NCBI GenBank assembly: GCA_013368315.1
Contig: JAACJM010000102.1
Span: forward strand, 186,001-250,000
Length of the DNA: 64,000 nucleotides
DNA from: Tetrapyrgos nigripes
Lineage: Eukaryota > Basidiomycota > Agaricomycetes > Agaricales > Campanellaceae
Direction: 5' to 3'
Shown here in pieces: positions 45,076 through 56,786 of the stretch. The notes under the pieces were generated by a model. That model searched no databases. It was not told the origin of the DNA and saw only the letters and a program-made list of their open reading frames with translations. The translations under genes and the position numbers were made by a program. Numbering within the stretch: the stretch's first letter is position 1; every line of letters starts with the position of its first letter.

Positions 45076-48000
45076 ATGACCACAAGGTTTCCAGGCCCGA
45101 TTCCGAACATACACGATGACGGCAACGTGGATGACAGCCCTTCAAGTTACTCCAACGCTGATACCGACAATAAGGATAACGACTCCTCCTACTCTAACGT
45201 CTCCTCTGAAGATTACGACTCGGAACGCACTCTCGACCTTGAGGATTTTGGAGTAGAAGACGAAGACGTTGGAGCTCCGCTTCAGAGGATGGTGAGGATA
45301 CAAGGAGAGGTGTTTGTGGATTCCGGGTGGACTTCTGAGGAGGAGATGGAAGAAGAGGGCTACAAGGAAGGAGAGAGAGACGGAGAGGTGGGGTCAGACG
45401 GAGAGAATGAGGACGACGAGAAGGAAAAGGCGTTACTCCAAGCCCTCTACAAAGCCTGTCAAGAAGCGCGCTTTCAACATATCGACTCTGAGGAAGAACT
45501 AGATGATATGTTGCCTGGGCCGACTACTAATGCTGTCGGTGCGGGTTTGACAACTTGGGACAGTAACGGTGTAGAGGATGAAGACGCCGAAGACTCGGAT
45601 TCGGATGTATCCTCTGTCGGGTACGACGACCTGGATTTTGAGGGAATTGTCGATGATTTGTTCGAAAACGACTCGTCGACGTCATCACCCAATGTTCCAT
45701 ACGAAACCCTCACTCTACCTCATCCACAACGTCCTCTTACCGTCCTACGTTTCCCGCCTTCGCCCTCTAACGAACTCGTTACCCTCCTCGCGCTGAATGA
45801 TCCAGATAATCCGCAGTTGGCGCCCTGGGGACGGAAGAGAGATCCATGGAACCCTGCTCCGAGGGTTATTGGGGCTGTTGATAGGAGTAACAGTGTGTCT
45901 GCGGAGGGTACGTCCTTTACTCACTCTGCCTTCCTTGCTTGTATCATATCTCTTCTCGTCTCTCTGTCTCTATATGATTTGCGCACACATCTCATACTAA
46001 CGAAATCTCATCACAGATACGGATATATCCCCAGAATCTAATTCTGCATCTAACTCTGGTACTATATACCTCTTCCTCAACCACCTCGTTCCGTTTGACC
46101 CGTTTGACACTTCATTACCACCACCATCCTCGTCCCTACCACTCTCATCATCATCGTCGCCACCTGCGCCATCCGCACCAGGTGCCCGGATAGTCGGTCC
46201 ACCGACACCAACGGTAGCCGCGCCAACCACCCTCCCCCAATGGATCGATTTCATCCGTCAAATTCTCGAAGGATTGGTTTTTCTACATGAGAAAGGGTGG
46301 GTTCATGGGGGATTTGGGTCTACTTTCCCGTCGTTTGATACCAAGGCGAGGACTACCTCTGAGGACACAACGGATACAACGAAGACGACGACGTCCTCGC
46401 CGTTACCTCTCTTTATGATGGACATCTCCGCCGACCCTGGTGCTTTGGAATCTATAGGCTCCTCAGCGGATGGGGGGTTTTATAGTACGAGTCCTGGGTT
46501 GTTATCATTTAGGTCAGGGTTGGACCAGACCCATACATCCACTCCACCTACACCTACCAACGGGACGCATGATACACCACCGTCAATGAAGAAGATGAAA
46601 GAGGGGAACGTACCCTTCAACCGCTCACGCTACCCAACCAAGTATTATTTTGCGAATTTGCAAAAGGCGGTTAGAGTCAGGGTTGGGATGTCTTCATCAA
46701 CCTCGAGCTCGTCAATGAGAAGGAGTAGGAATACTAGGTTTAGGAAAGGGATTGTTAGGCAGGATTCGGGTCTCTCTGAGGTTTCTTCAGTCTCGTCGTC
46801 ATACGCTCCATCGCCCACGTCTTCAGTCAGGTCTTCAGTCAGGTCTTCTATCGCTTCGTCAGGCTCCGCGACTAGATCGTTACCGACTCGAACGCCTTCA
46901 TTGTCACTGCCAATCTCAATCACGTCGTCGTCTTCGCCAGAGTTGGGTCGGGATACGACTACGAAAGAGAAAGAACAACAAAGGCCTTCTCTGAGACCAG
47001 GTCAGGGCCAGAACGCTGACGTTGTTGGCGTTAAAGAAGACAACCTGATGACACCGAAGCCAGGGTTTACGCAGGTTATGCAGGTTATGCAGATGCCGAG
47101 TTTCATTGAGGCAGGGAAGGACGTTTTTGGACAAGACCAGAAGGAGGAGTCGGCACCGGCACCGGCACCAGCACCAACGCACACGTTGACGAGGTCCCAA
47201 TCCCACTCTCATCACGCCCGTCCAACCCGTCCACCGACGAGTAGGAAAACTTCGGGTCCAGGTTTAGTTCCGTCATCTAGGCAGGCTTCAGATCCAGGGT
47301 TGGGTATGTTGAGGAGTTTCAGCTTACGAGGGAGAGATAGACGTGGTGCAGGACCGGGTGCATTGCACGGGTATGGAATTGGGAATGGGTTGGGTACTGG
47401 GTTAAGTGGGAGGAAGACGACGCCGGCTACACCTAGGACTTTACCTGTGTCACCGTCCAGCTATGTGGATAGGGACGGGGACAGGGACAGGGACGGTCTA
47501 GTGTCTTCCCTCTCGAGATCATGGTCAGGTTTGACAAGCACCGAAGACCTTGGAGTGAGTGTCAACCCCCAACCACACTCTTCCCAGTTCAACTCCAACT
47601 CCAAGCCCGATTTGAAACCCAAGTCCAAGTCCCATTCCAAATCCAAATCCAAAAAGTCGAAACAACCCAAGTTGAAAGCTAATCCACTCTTCGTAAACGA
47701 CATTGTCGAACTAGGCGAGTTACTCGAGAGGGTGGTGGTGTCTAGTGTACTGGGGATAGAAGAGAAACAGAAAAAGCGGCTTCGAGGGGAGTCTACCACG
47801 TATGCGACGTCAACTTCCATCCCAAGTCCGTTTTTACCTTCTTCGCATTCCAAGATACCTCCAGACGTACTCTCGCTCTCAGAAATCCTCCTCTCTTTAA
47901 CTCAATCCATGAAATCCGGAACGATCTCAGCGGAGGAGGCGAGGGTGAAGTTGGAAGCTGGGAGTAAGGAGTGGATGAAGAGTTTGAGAGGTGGGAGGGG

Positions 48001-49069
48001 TTGGGAGGATGATGATGAGGAAGAAGCGTACGCAGGTGATGTAGAGGGTCAGGATAATATGGTATCAGAAGAAGTAGCGAGAGCCAAGGATAAGGACAAT
48101 GAAAAGGTGACTGGGACGAATATCCAGGCCGAGGATGAGGACGAGGACGAGGACGAGGACAAAGAACCAATTAGGGAAGACCGACGACCCAGTGTCATCG
48201 TCGACCTCAATGAAGACCTAGCAGGTGTAGAGCACGTCGCGTCAGCTACGGATGTAAAGGTTTTGCAGACTCCGCCTTCTAGTCTACCACTCCTCCCACT
48301 TGTGCCTCTTCCTCAAGTTTCTGGTATGGGTATGGGTTTTCCTGTTTTAGCTCAAGCAGCAGCAGCAGCGTCGTCGTTGTCTTCGTCAGTGGCTTTGACT
48401 ACTACATCTTCACCACCAGCAGGAACACTGCCATTGGAACCCAATACCACCAATACCAATTCTTATTCTCGTCGAGCGACGTTACCAACATTACCATACG
48501 CTCATCGAAGTCCTTCGCTACCTCAGGTACCAGTATCAGTACCGAATACAGGCGCATCATATACTGGCGGGGAATTTTCGGTTCGCAGGATGGGATTGGG
48601 AATGGGAATGAGACCGTTCTTACCCTCACAGTCGGGGGGAACGCAGACACAGATGCAGATGCAGATGCGGACACGTGTGGTCTCTGACGGTTCCGCCTCG
48701 AATTACCCCAACTCGAATTATTACCCCTCCAGTCGACAACGTATAGCAGGTCGTCATGGTCATGGTCATGGGCGAGATCGTCTCCTCACGCCTCCGCCTA
48801 CACCTAGGACGGGGAGAACACCGGAGAGTAGTGTTGATTGGGGGAGGGGAAGGGGTGTTAATTTTTGGGGCGTTCACTTGGGTTTGGATGGGAATGTTAA
48901 CGTTAACTTCCCGGTAGATGAGCGTATGAGTGTGAGTGCGAGTGCGAGTACAGTGGGTATGGATGGGGGTATGGGGACAGTGGGTATAGGTATGGATATG
49001 GGAGGTGGAGGTGAATATCAGGCTAGGAATGAGGCTGAGACTGAAGTTGGGGAAGAGGAAAAGCGCTAA
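45076..49069 (+). CDS. Fungal pseudokinase-like protein with large disordered inserts, two exons
   Basis: Exons 45076-45907 and 46017-49069, intron of 109 nt with TACTAAC branch site; 1294 residues. The N-terminus is acidic and Ser/Asp-rich. A divergent protein-kinase fold seems spread over the rest: IYLFLNHLVPF (hinge-like), QWIDFIRQILEGLVFLHEKGW then VHGG at about 373-376 (HRD region without catalytic Asp), MMDISADP at about 411 (DFG region changed), RYPTKYYFANLQ at about 482 (activation loop), VNDIVELGELLERVV near 835 and SEILLSLTQSMKSGTI near 895 (C-lobe). Between them are long Ser/Pro/Gly/Arg-rich stretches. This matches a protein-kinase-like family in Agaricomycetes that I know only as uncharacterised. 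Probably catalytically dead and a scaffold; cytosolic or nuclear. CT-rich DNA before the ATG is typical of fungal promoters. Intact. Confidence 0.75.
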
Positions 49070-49186
49070 CGCTGGTTGCCGGCGGACTGGTGGTGGTCGG
49101 GATATAGAGATAGAGCGAGACTCTTGCATACAGATCAGGACTTTTCTTTGCATCTTGGGAATTTGGACTACGTCACTACTTAGTCT

Positions 49187-49208
49187 GTATGTATGTATGT
49201 ATGTATGC
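49187..49208. repeat. Tetranucleotide microsatellite (GTAT)n
   Basis: About five GTAT units in the 3' flank of the pseudokinase-like gene. Confidence 0.85.
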
Positions 49209-49604
49209 TACTTTCGGGTTCTGCAGTTTTGAATTCGAGTATATCTAGTCTTTATTGAAAGATGATTGCACGGTAGAAATAGTATTAGGTCTATCTCAGG
49301 CTCACTGGGCTCAGAGTCAACTAGGTATTACAACATTAAATATTATATCAGGCCTACAGGACGAAACGCAATCGAGAGTGAGTTGGATTGTTTCGGAGGC
49401 CGTTAGGCCGTCAGTGCTTGCGATCAGCTCCGATTTTCCCGCCACAGGGTCTGTATGCATGTCCAATATCAGTAGATAAATATGATCGCTACATAGTATA
49501 TGCATGCAAATTCGAGGGTTAGAGTTCGTTGTCTGGAATGTAAGCAATGGGTCCAAAAAGTGTAAGTTCTCAGTTCTTCAGCAATGTCATGGTGGTTAGC
49601 TGGT

Positions 49605-50117
49605 AGCTAGTAATGTAAATTATAAGTAGTGATGTGCTCAAAAGCGGTGCGGGCCAGCGCTGAGGCGTTGCAAGTACAAGGCCAGAGCTCTCCACTTTTT
49701 TTAAATTGAACTTCTTTTCTATACACCGTCCAAAAAAAAAATACTAGTAAATGTAGACCCCTAACTAATAAATTACTTTGCCTTCTCTTTCTTCACCGGG
49801 TCAGATAAGAGGGTTACGAATTTTAGATTCCACGCAAGCATGGCCCCTGGCCTCTCCACTGCCAGTGTAGTACCCAGCCATATAGCCAACCAAACAGACA
49901 GAGCCACCTGGAATCTCTTCTGTATACAATGGAAGCGACGATATGCCTTTCCAATCCTCAGGAGTAAACTGAAAACCTTTTTTTCAGTTGCCTTTTCTTG
50001 GCCGACCGTCGTAAACTGGGACTGACGACTCGGAGTGATTGATTAGTCGATCATTTCGATGATCAAACGACGGAACTAGTAATGCAAATTATAAGGAATG
50101 ATGTGCTCAAAAACCCT
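49605..50117. repeat. Pair of ~38-bp direct repeats, about 470 bp apart
   Basis: CTAGTAATGYAAATTATAAG...TGATGTGCTCAAAA occurs at about 49605-49642 and 50077-50113. The segment between may be an inserted or duplicated unit. It includes an end-block of repeat family A (about 49648-49690). Confidence 0.6.
49812..50025 (-). pseudogene. Possible fragment of a fungal repeat protein
   Basis: The minus strand reads FTPEDWKGISSLPLY then IPGGSVCLVGYMAGYY, a pattern I have seen in short uncharacterised basidiomycete proteins. No start or end is visible. Weak call. Confidence 0.25.
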
Positions 50118-50400
50118 TTAAAAACTGTGTCTTGATAAAGACTCGTATACTGAGGCTTTCAACAATGGAATGTTCTTGACATGAGTATACTTACACTATT
50201 TTACTGTTTTTTGTTCTTGCGCAACGCTACATCAACCAATCATGTGCATCAGACACTTTTCGTATCTTCGCGCTACGCTCCATCATATCACTGACACTTT
50301 GACACTTTACAGCTATCATCTGTTCCTACACACGTTAGTTGTTCTTTTTACTTTTACGTGCGTAGTTATTTACTCAGCCACAGGTTGATATACCCTCAGT

Positions 50401-53143
50401 ATGTCTGAAAGAATTGGTAAAGACCGAGGACGAGATTCGAGTTATGAAAGACAAGTGGACAGCAATGCTTCCAAAAGAATAAAAATAAGAAAGGACGCAG
50501 TCCCATCTCAGACAAATTCACCCGAACTTTCAGCACTCTTCTATTGGGGAGCAGGAGAATCTCGGAATTACATAAAATTGATAGTAGATATTCAGACTGT
50601 TCATGCTAAGTTGAATATGCTGAAAATATGAATTATATAGGTTCTTTTGCAACTGTTAAATGTTCAAAAGAGTTTAAAATTGCAAATGCCACAAAAATGA
50701 CCAGCTTGCTTGTTATTGCTGTATACTATAGATTCCCATTGTCAATGGACGGACAAGTGAAAGCTCACAGACTCAAACCAGGGAGACAGCTCCGAATAAA
50801 GAGCACAGCAACCCTCCTGAGCAAGGAAATATTTCTAGTGAATTTTTTCGTGGTGCACACCATTTTCACGTAGAAAATTCAGTATTCAACAGCCATATGA
50901 TGGGTAAGCATTGATATCCCTAGGCCATGAGTGACTCAGACTGAATTTCATTGACAGGTGTATCTCAGCCTCAAGATACTCCTCAGAAGGTATGTGAATA
51001 TGCAATATGCTTTGGTCTTTTCAAAAGGCTCATGTTCATCATGTCTACCTGTGGATCCAGAGAATCACACATGAGTAAGGCAGCTGTATTCCTCATTTTT
51101 AGATTCACTAACATAAATCTTTTGACTTGAAAGTACTATCCACTTTGCAATACCTGCACCTCCAAAGATTTTCACAGGAAGAGATGCTCTCATCAATGAA
51201 GCAGTTGAAATCCTCTGCAGAAGAAGCCAAAACCATTTGGCAATTCTTGGACCTGGAGGAATTGGGAAAATATCCCTTGCACTTGTCATCAGCAATACGC
51301 CAGAAGTCCAGGCAAAGTATCAGAAGTTTCATTTCTTGCCTTGTGACATTCTGGAGGATCAGAATGGTCTCATTCAAGGTCTCATTCAAGTACTAGGGCT
51401 GCATATGCAGGAAGGGAAAAGCCAGCATGCTATTTTATATGACTATCTGCAAATCAATCAAAACCCTCTTCTTTTTATCCTGGATAATTTTGAAACCCCT
51501 TGGAATTACAAGAATGCAAGAACAGAGGTCAAGCATTTTATTGAAAAGATTGCTGATTTCAGCTCTATTACTCTCATTGTCACCATGAAAGGCATGGAAG
51601 GGCCAGGAGACATTGCATGGAAGATACTTGGAAAGTCTCAGATACCAACATTATCCAGGGAAGCTGCCAGAGAAGCATTCTATCAGATTTCCAGAAAGAT
51701 CAAAACAGAAGATAATTCTGGAAAATTTGATCATCTTAATGAACAGTTGGACTGTGTTCCTCTTGCAATTAGACTCATAGCCCAGCTTGCAAAAAAGATT
51801 AATCTAGAGAATTTGCTCAGGAGATGGAATGAGTTAGAGACTAAAATAGTCTCAGAGTCTGAAGCACAGCCAGGAAAACTGACAAATGTAGAATTCTCCA
51901 TAGAATTATCTGTCGGACTATTTGATCCAACTGCTAAAGATCTCTTAGGAGCATTGTCGTACCTACCAAATGGTGTACCCCACTGGAACCAAACACTGAG
52001 CAAGATGTTGCCTGAGGTTCCTGAGTCAGAAATCAAAGTATTTCAATTGCTAGATTGCTCACTTGTGCTTGAAAAAAGTGAGGCACTCATGATGCTGGCA
52101 CCAGTCAGAGAGTATATATTAGTTAGATATAATATCTCAGACTTCTGCCATAACCAGAAATGACAGAAATGATATCAGGCAGTACAAAACCAAGGGAAGA
52201 TTTAGAGTTACATACTTTGAATCTGTTTAAGATATCTTCACAATATCAAGGTCAAGGAGGGCAAGAAAAGGCTGCACACTGTCTTAAAACTTTGGGCCAT
52301 ATGTATTTTGATCAAGACAAGTTCAGTAATGCTACAAAGATTTTGACAGAAGCTAGAGTCAAGTTTCAAGATACGAAAAATGAACATGAGGCAGTAATTT
52401 GCCTGGGGGGGATTATTAGCATTCACAAAATGCAAAGCAGATATAATGAGGCAATAGCAATGCTATCAGAAGCCAAATCTCAGTTTCAGAAGGTAGATAG
52501 CGAGCAGGGCATTGCAAGCTGTTTGTGGAGCCTGGGCAAAATTTACAGGAAGCAGGACCGGTATAGTGAGGCAATGGAAACACTGTCAGAAGCCAAGGTT
52601 CTGTATCAGAGTATAGGAGATCAGAGAGGTACTGCAGAGTGTCTGAAAGGGCTGGACAGATACTGAGCAATTAAAATCAATTAGATGAGGCTCTTCCATT
52701 AATCCATGAAGCATATGAAATTAATTTTACTGTAAATGATATTTGTCAGATGGGTAGGTGCTTGCAAGAATCAGGAGTTATATTACGAGGCTGAATGAAA
52801 TGAGGATGAGTTCTTAACACTCAGTTTCTGCATGTGGCTATGTTCAAAGCCTCCTGATTTTTCCCGTCTGTCCTTTTCCATCACTTGCCTCTATTATCAA
52901 GCTCCTTTTCACTTGTTATTGTACTTTTCACTCACTGACCTTTTTCTCTTCTTTCATTTTCTTCACAAGTTAAAAGAGCTACATTTTATTTGTGGTATTT
53001 TTATTTCTTGTATTCTTAACTTTTCCTTCTGGCCACGTACTCGCCACGCCTGGGTACTGGCCACACCTCTTTCATACAGAAAAATGGGTCAGTATGAGCT
53101 GGCAAAGCAAGCCTTCATAGATGCATTGGGATCTTGCTCTTAG
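50401..53143 (+). pseudogene. NB-ARC-TPR NLR-like gene, decayed
   Basis: Fungal NOD-like architecture, presumably a non-self sensor. A charged N-terminal exon (50401) is followed by a segment RGAHHFHVENSVFNSHM (about 50840-50900) that resembles the linker of basidiomycete STAND proteins. Then IPAPPKIFTGRDALI (51152) and the NB-ARC core to 52163: P-loop GPGGIGKIS, with Ile where Thr is usual, Walker B LLFILDNFE, and the CVPLAIRLIAQLA region (GLPL-like). From 52160, in another frame, come three TPR-like repeats of exactly 40 residues (LKTLGHMYFDQDKFSNATK type). Stops follow from 52664. A family A repeat (52783-53076) sits in the TPR region, after which MGQYELAKQAFIDALG resumes. The frame change near 52150, the stops and the insertion suggest a pseudogene, though part may be intronic. 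Confidence 0.7.
52783..53076 (+). repeat. Short repeat family A, copy inside the NLR gene
   Basis: Begins TTACGAGGCTGAATGAAATG and ends CTGGCCACACCTCTTTCATA. Coding similarity of the host gene stops just before and restarts just after it. Confidence 0.8.
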
Positions 53144-53501
53144 TTTCAGTCTCCAGATCATTATCTTATGGGATGGTGCCACATATCATGGAAATTTGGA
53201 CTGATATATGCCTGTGTGTGAAAAAGTTCTGAAGTAAATGGAGAGTCTTGATGAAGTTGCTGACTAAATGTGTTTCTCTTCCTGAACCAGACTTCTTTTT
53301 GATAGCATATAGTATTTAGTTCTGATCCAGTCATTGTCTGCTTACTTTTTTGACTGTCCTAAATTTTCCTGGTTAAGAAAATCAAAAAACTGAAATAAAA
53401 ACTCAACAACTCAAACTTGTGACAAATAAAATCTTATTTATAACAGTACGAACATCTGCATGAGTGAGTGCCTTGTTTATTGCTATAGTAAGTCCCCTAA
53501 C
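53144..53501. other. 3' flank of the NLR-like gene
   Basis: No gene seen; AT-rich sequence with short frames only. Confidence 0.4.
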
Positions 53502-53847
53502 TGTCATGAACAGGTTCAGATAGGGACTGGATGCCTCTCAGGCCACCACACAGGAGCAAAGACAACAACAAGGATAGTAGATAGATAAGTGAGTAAGCCA
53601 GTAGCAGGCCTATGTCAACATAGTACTGAGGTGAAGCTGAGCAGTATGGATTTAAGGGAGGCAAGTGGACAGACTGGGGACCTATCTATGAAGCCCTGTA
53701 GTAAATATACAAGAGTGCGAAGCTAGATCAGCAGGTATCTAATAGGAACAATCAGGGAATGATGTCATAGGTACCAAGAGATGAGATCTAGAACAAAGGA
53801 AGGGGAAACGATGATGGGAAGGACTAGAACAGGCATGATTCATGACA
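53502..53847 (-). mobile_element. Solo LTR, 346 bp, related to 9410-9894
   Basis: The reverse strand shares the 3' terminal part with the LTR at 9410-9894 (GGCATCCAGTCCCTATCTGA). Termini are TGTCATGAA and TTCATGACA, perfect inverted ends. Flanks CTAAC (53497-53501) and CTAAT (53848-53852) are a one-mismatch target duplication. Shorter than its relative by internal deletion. Confidence 0.85.
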
Positions 53848-54038
53848 CTAATGTCGTTAGGGTCTGGCTGAGAGCAAGGTGAGAGAGACTGAGTAAGTCC
53901 ACTGGGGAAAGGTGTCACTGCTCTGCATGGCAAGCTACAGTAATAGAGCCTTACACCTCTCTTCTGAAGGCAGCATAGCACTGTGTGTAAGGTCCAGTTT
54001 TGCAGTCAACTGTTCTGGAATACAGGTGGACTACACAT

Positions 54039-54285
54039 AGATAAAGGGGGTGTGGGCCAGCACCCATGGAGAGTACAAGGCCTGAGGAGCTCAACCATGG
54101 TGAAGCACACATTATTTTATTCTGGTGCTGCCAAGAAGAGAAGGGCGCAAAAAGCGAGTGGTAGGAGTTTGGTAAGAAACGGGTAAAATTGGAAGGAAGA
54201 ACAGGAATAACCAGGGCACCAAATAGACATAGCCACAAGCAGAAACCAAGTGTAAAGAACTCAGCCTCGTTCTTCGGCCTCATAA
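54039..54285 (-). repeat. Short repeat family A, inverted copy
   Basis: The minus strand starts TTATGAGGCCGAAGAACGAG and ends GTGCTGGCCCACACCCCCTT, with the same CATAGCC, TTACACTTGG and TCCTTCC landmarks as the other copies. Confidence 0.75.
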
Positions 54286-54379
54286 TTCATGTTTCTTGTA
54301 CATTTATAACAAGAAAGTGGGATTCTGTCTCAAACCCTTGATGCCAAATGGGCTTGTTGATGAGGGGAGAATCCTCTCT

Positions 54380-54600
54380 TTTTTTGACATACAGAATAAC
54401 TACAGCCTTTTTATCAACAAAGTATTCCAAATTTTGTCTATTGTTTTGGAGTGCCGCAGATATTCTTATCAGTACTCCAGTGTGATGAAGTGATCTCTAC
54501 CAAAATAAATGATGCCATTGACTTGATATTCTTGAAATTCAGGTTCTTGAGGCACATGTATGATCTTCTGAACCTTTGACAAATGGTGACTGTTTCAACC
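54380..54600 (-). pseudogene. Fragment of a Helitron RepHel C-terminal tail
   Basis: Closely similar in DNA to 16885-17130, the end of the Helitron tail: GTGATGAAGTGATCTCTRCC, AAAATAAATGAT and TTGAGGCACATG are shared. Internal bases of the other copy are deleted. A remnant of a second Helitron. Confidence 0.75.
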
Positions 54601-55727
54601 GGTGAGTCAAGAATGCAGTCTTATGGAAAACAACTGACAACCTTCTGCTCCACTTCACGGACATGCTCTAGAGTCAGGATAACATTGTCAAACACGTTTA
54701 CAAACCTTGTAGGTGCATAAGGTGGAAATTCAACCTCATATACATCCTTGATAAGATCACCATCAACTTCACCTGCAAAGTGTTAGTTCATATTCCTGGC
54801 AAAAAGAGAAATCGAGAAATAAAAAAAAAACTTCTCATCTATCCCTCCCTCATTACAATGCCAACTTGTCCACAGACAAGTCAACCCTCACACCAACAGC
54901 TACTCCCATATAATTCCCTTGTGGAACCAACACCTGGACCTTGAATTAGCTGTCCTAAAAATAGAGCATTGCAACAGCAGGCTGAGAATACTTGCAAGAT
55001 ATTTTACTGGGTACCTAAGACATTAGACAATGTGCAGATGAGGACTTCAAGAGTAGATTTGTTGGGTTTTTCTTAAGAGAGAGTAAGTGCTATAGGGCCT
55101 GAGAGTGAGACGAGGACAGTCAGAAAGGGACTCTGAGATCTGAAGAAATCAGAAATGAGCAGCAGTGTCTATTCAAGGGAGAGAGAGGGATTCAGAGATG
55201 AGAGCAGGAGTCTGTCTCTATCTGAGAGAGAGAGTGCCAAATGTGTTGAAGTGGGTACAAAGAAAAAAGTGCCAGAGAGAGTGCATGTGTCAAATGAAAT
55301 ACCTCAGATTTGTGTGTTGAGGTCATGGTACAAAGAAAAAAGTACCAGTGGGAAAGTCCCTAGCTTCTGAAAATACTCTTACTTATATACAAGTATCTAC
55401 TCATACATATTTTTTTCCTGCGTTACAGTGTATCAGTACATCTTACAGTGCCTCTTGCACTAGTTCTGTGGTTTCATGGACACAGGACTTGGGCGCTCGC
55501 TCAGCTCTGATGCAGGTACTTCAGAAGCAACTATATATGGATGGTGTGAATGATTGTGAGCAAATGAGAAGGTCAATGAGATGAAATGTATGGGAAAAAA
55601 AAGAACTACCAGCGAGGCTGAGGATGAGGACCATTAATACCTAATCTTGATTTTGGCTGGATGAATTTCTGCGGGTGTCAGAAATGCTGGAATTATCACT
55701 GATTATCACTGTATATACACATAGTCT
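54601..55727. other. Non-coding stretch with purine-rich repeats
   Basis: No gene recognised. Purine-rich DNA at 55070-55300 includes GA runs, and GTACAAAGAAAAAAGTRCCAG occurs twice (near 55255 and 55328). Confidence 0.35.
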
Positions 55728-56026
55728 AGTACTGTACCATTTTGACTGAAAGTTCAGTAACATGTAACAGGGGGGGTCTGAACTGACCAAAATAAATTTT
55801 TGTAGCACATAACATAGGGGTCTGAATTGTGTTCATAACACTTTCTATATAGGGGTATTTCGTGTGGCTGATGCTGCAAACTACAGAAAGGCCTCTAATT
55901 GAGTTGTGATCACAAAACACAAGCTTACCATGTCAAACCTCCACCACTTCTTGCCTTAGAGACATTTTGAGGAGGGCACAGCTGTTTTTAAATGGGTTAA
56001 ACTTTCAGTTGAAATGGTACAGTACT
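55728..56026. mobile_element. TIR element (MITE-like), 299 bp
   Basis: AGTACTGTACCATTTTGACT at 55728 is nearly the inverse of AGTTGAAATGGTACAGTACT ending at 56026. Non-coding. The target duplication is unclear. Confidence 0.6.
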
Positions 56027-56786
56027 TAAAACTCCCAATCCAAGAAATCCCTCTGGATGAAATGAAGATACTGTAGTATTTCGACCACATGACCATGTAA
56101 CACATCACAGGGCCCCTCAATCATGGTTAATTTGGTATTGTGTAACACATCACAGAGGCTTTTTGGAGTGTTTTATTACCAAAAAAAGGCTGTGGGAGCA
56201 CTGGCAATGCTAGAAACTTTCCAAATATAGTAATTTGGTCATGTCATGGAACAAAAGTATCACATCACACACCAAAGTGGCCAGTCATATGGTCAAAATA
56301 CTGGTGTTTGACTGGCCAATGTGACACTACAGTCCATTGGGACAAATGTCTCCCATGATCCCAATTCTTCTCTCCTGCTCTTTGTATGTTGTACACAGCT
56401 AGATATGACCTAAAAGTATGTTTCTGCAAAGTACTACAAGCATAGGTGCAAGAATCATATTTCTGTGCATTCTTCAAAATGGGTCTGGTTGTCCCATCTT
56501 GAATCTTTTGCTTTCTGATTAATACGCTAGCCTCAGACTACTGGTTTTTTGGGGTCTATAATCAGATATACACCTAACAAGTAGAAATACACTCAAGTTG
56601 AGGCTGTAGTATTAGTACAATTGCATAGATACATGAAAACTTTAGTTCAGCATACAACACAGCACATGCAGGAGTGTCACACCCCCAAAAAGGAAATTCA
56701 TTAGAAATACCTGTGTCAATACCCACATACCTGCAGTGAGGTCACATCATCCATCCTCTGTCTCACTGCAGTTGCACTGACTCCAA
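56027..56786. other. Non-coding stretch
   Basis: No gene recognised. Two related segments, CATGTAACACATCACAGGGCC and GTGTAACACATCACAGAGGC (56093 and 56139), form a ~45-bp direct repeat. Confidence 0.35.

Noticed and set aside
46645..48674. Many minus-strand frames of 75-175 codons in the pseudokinase region
   Set aside because: They are antisense of low-complexity exon 2; the plus-strand frame is continuous with splice sites and kinase-like landmarks.
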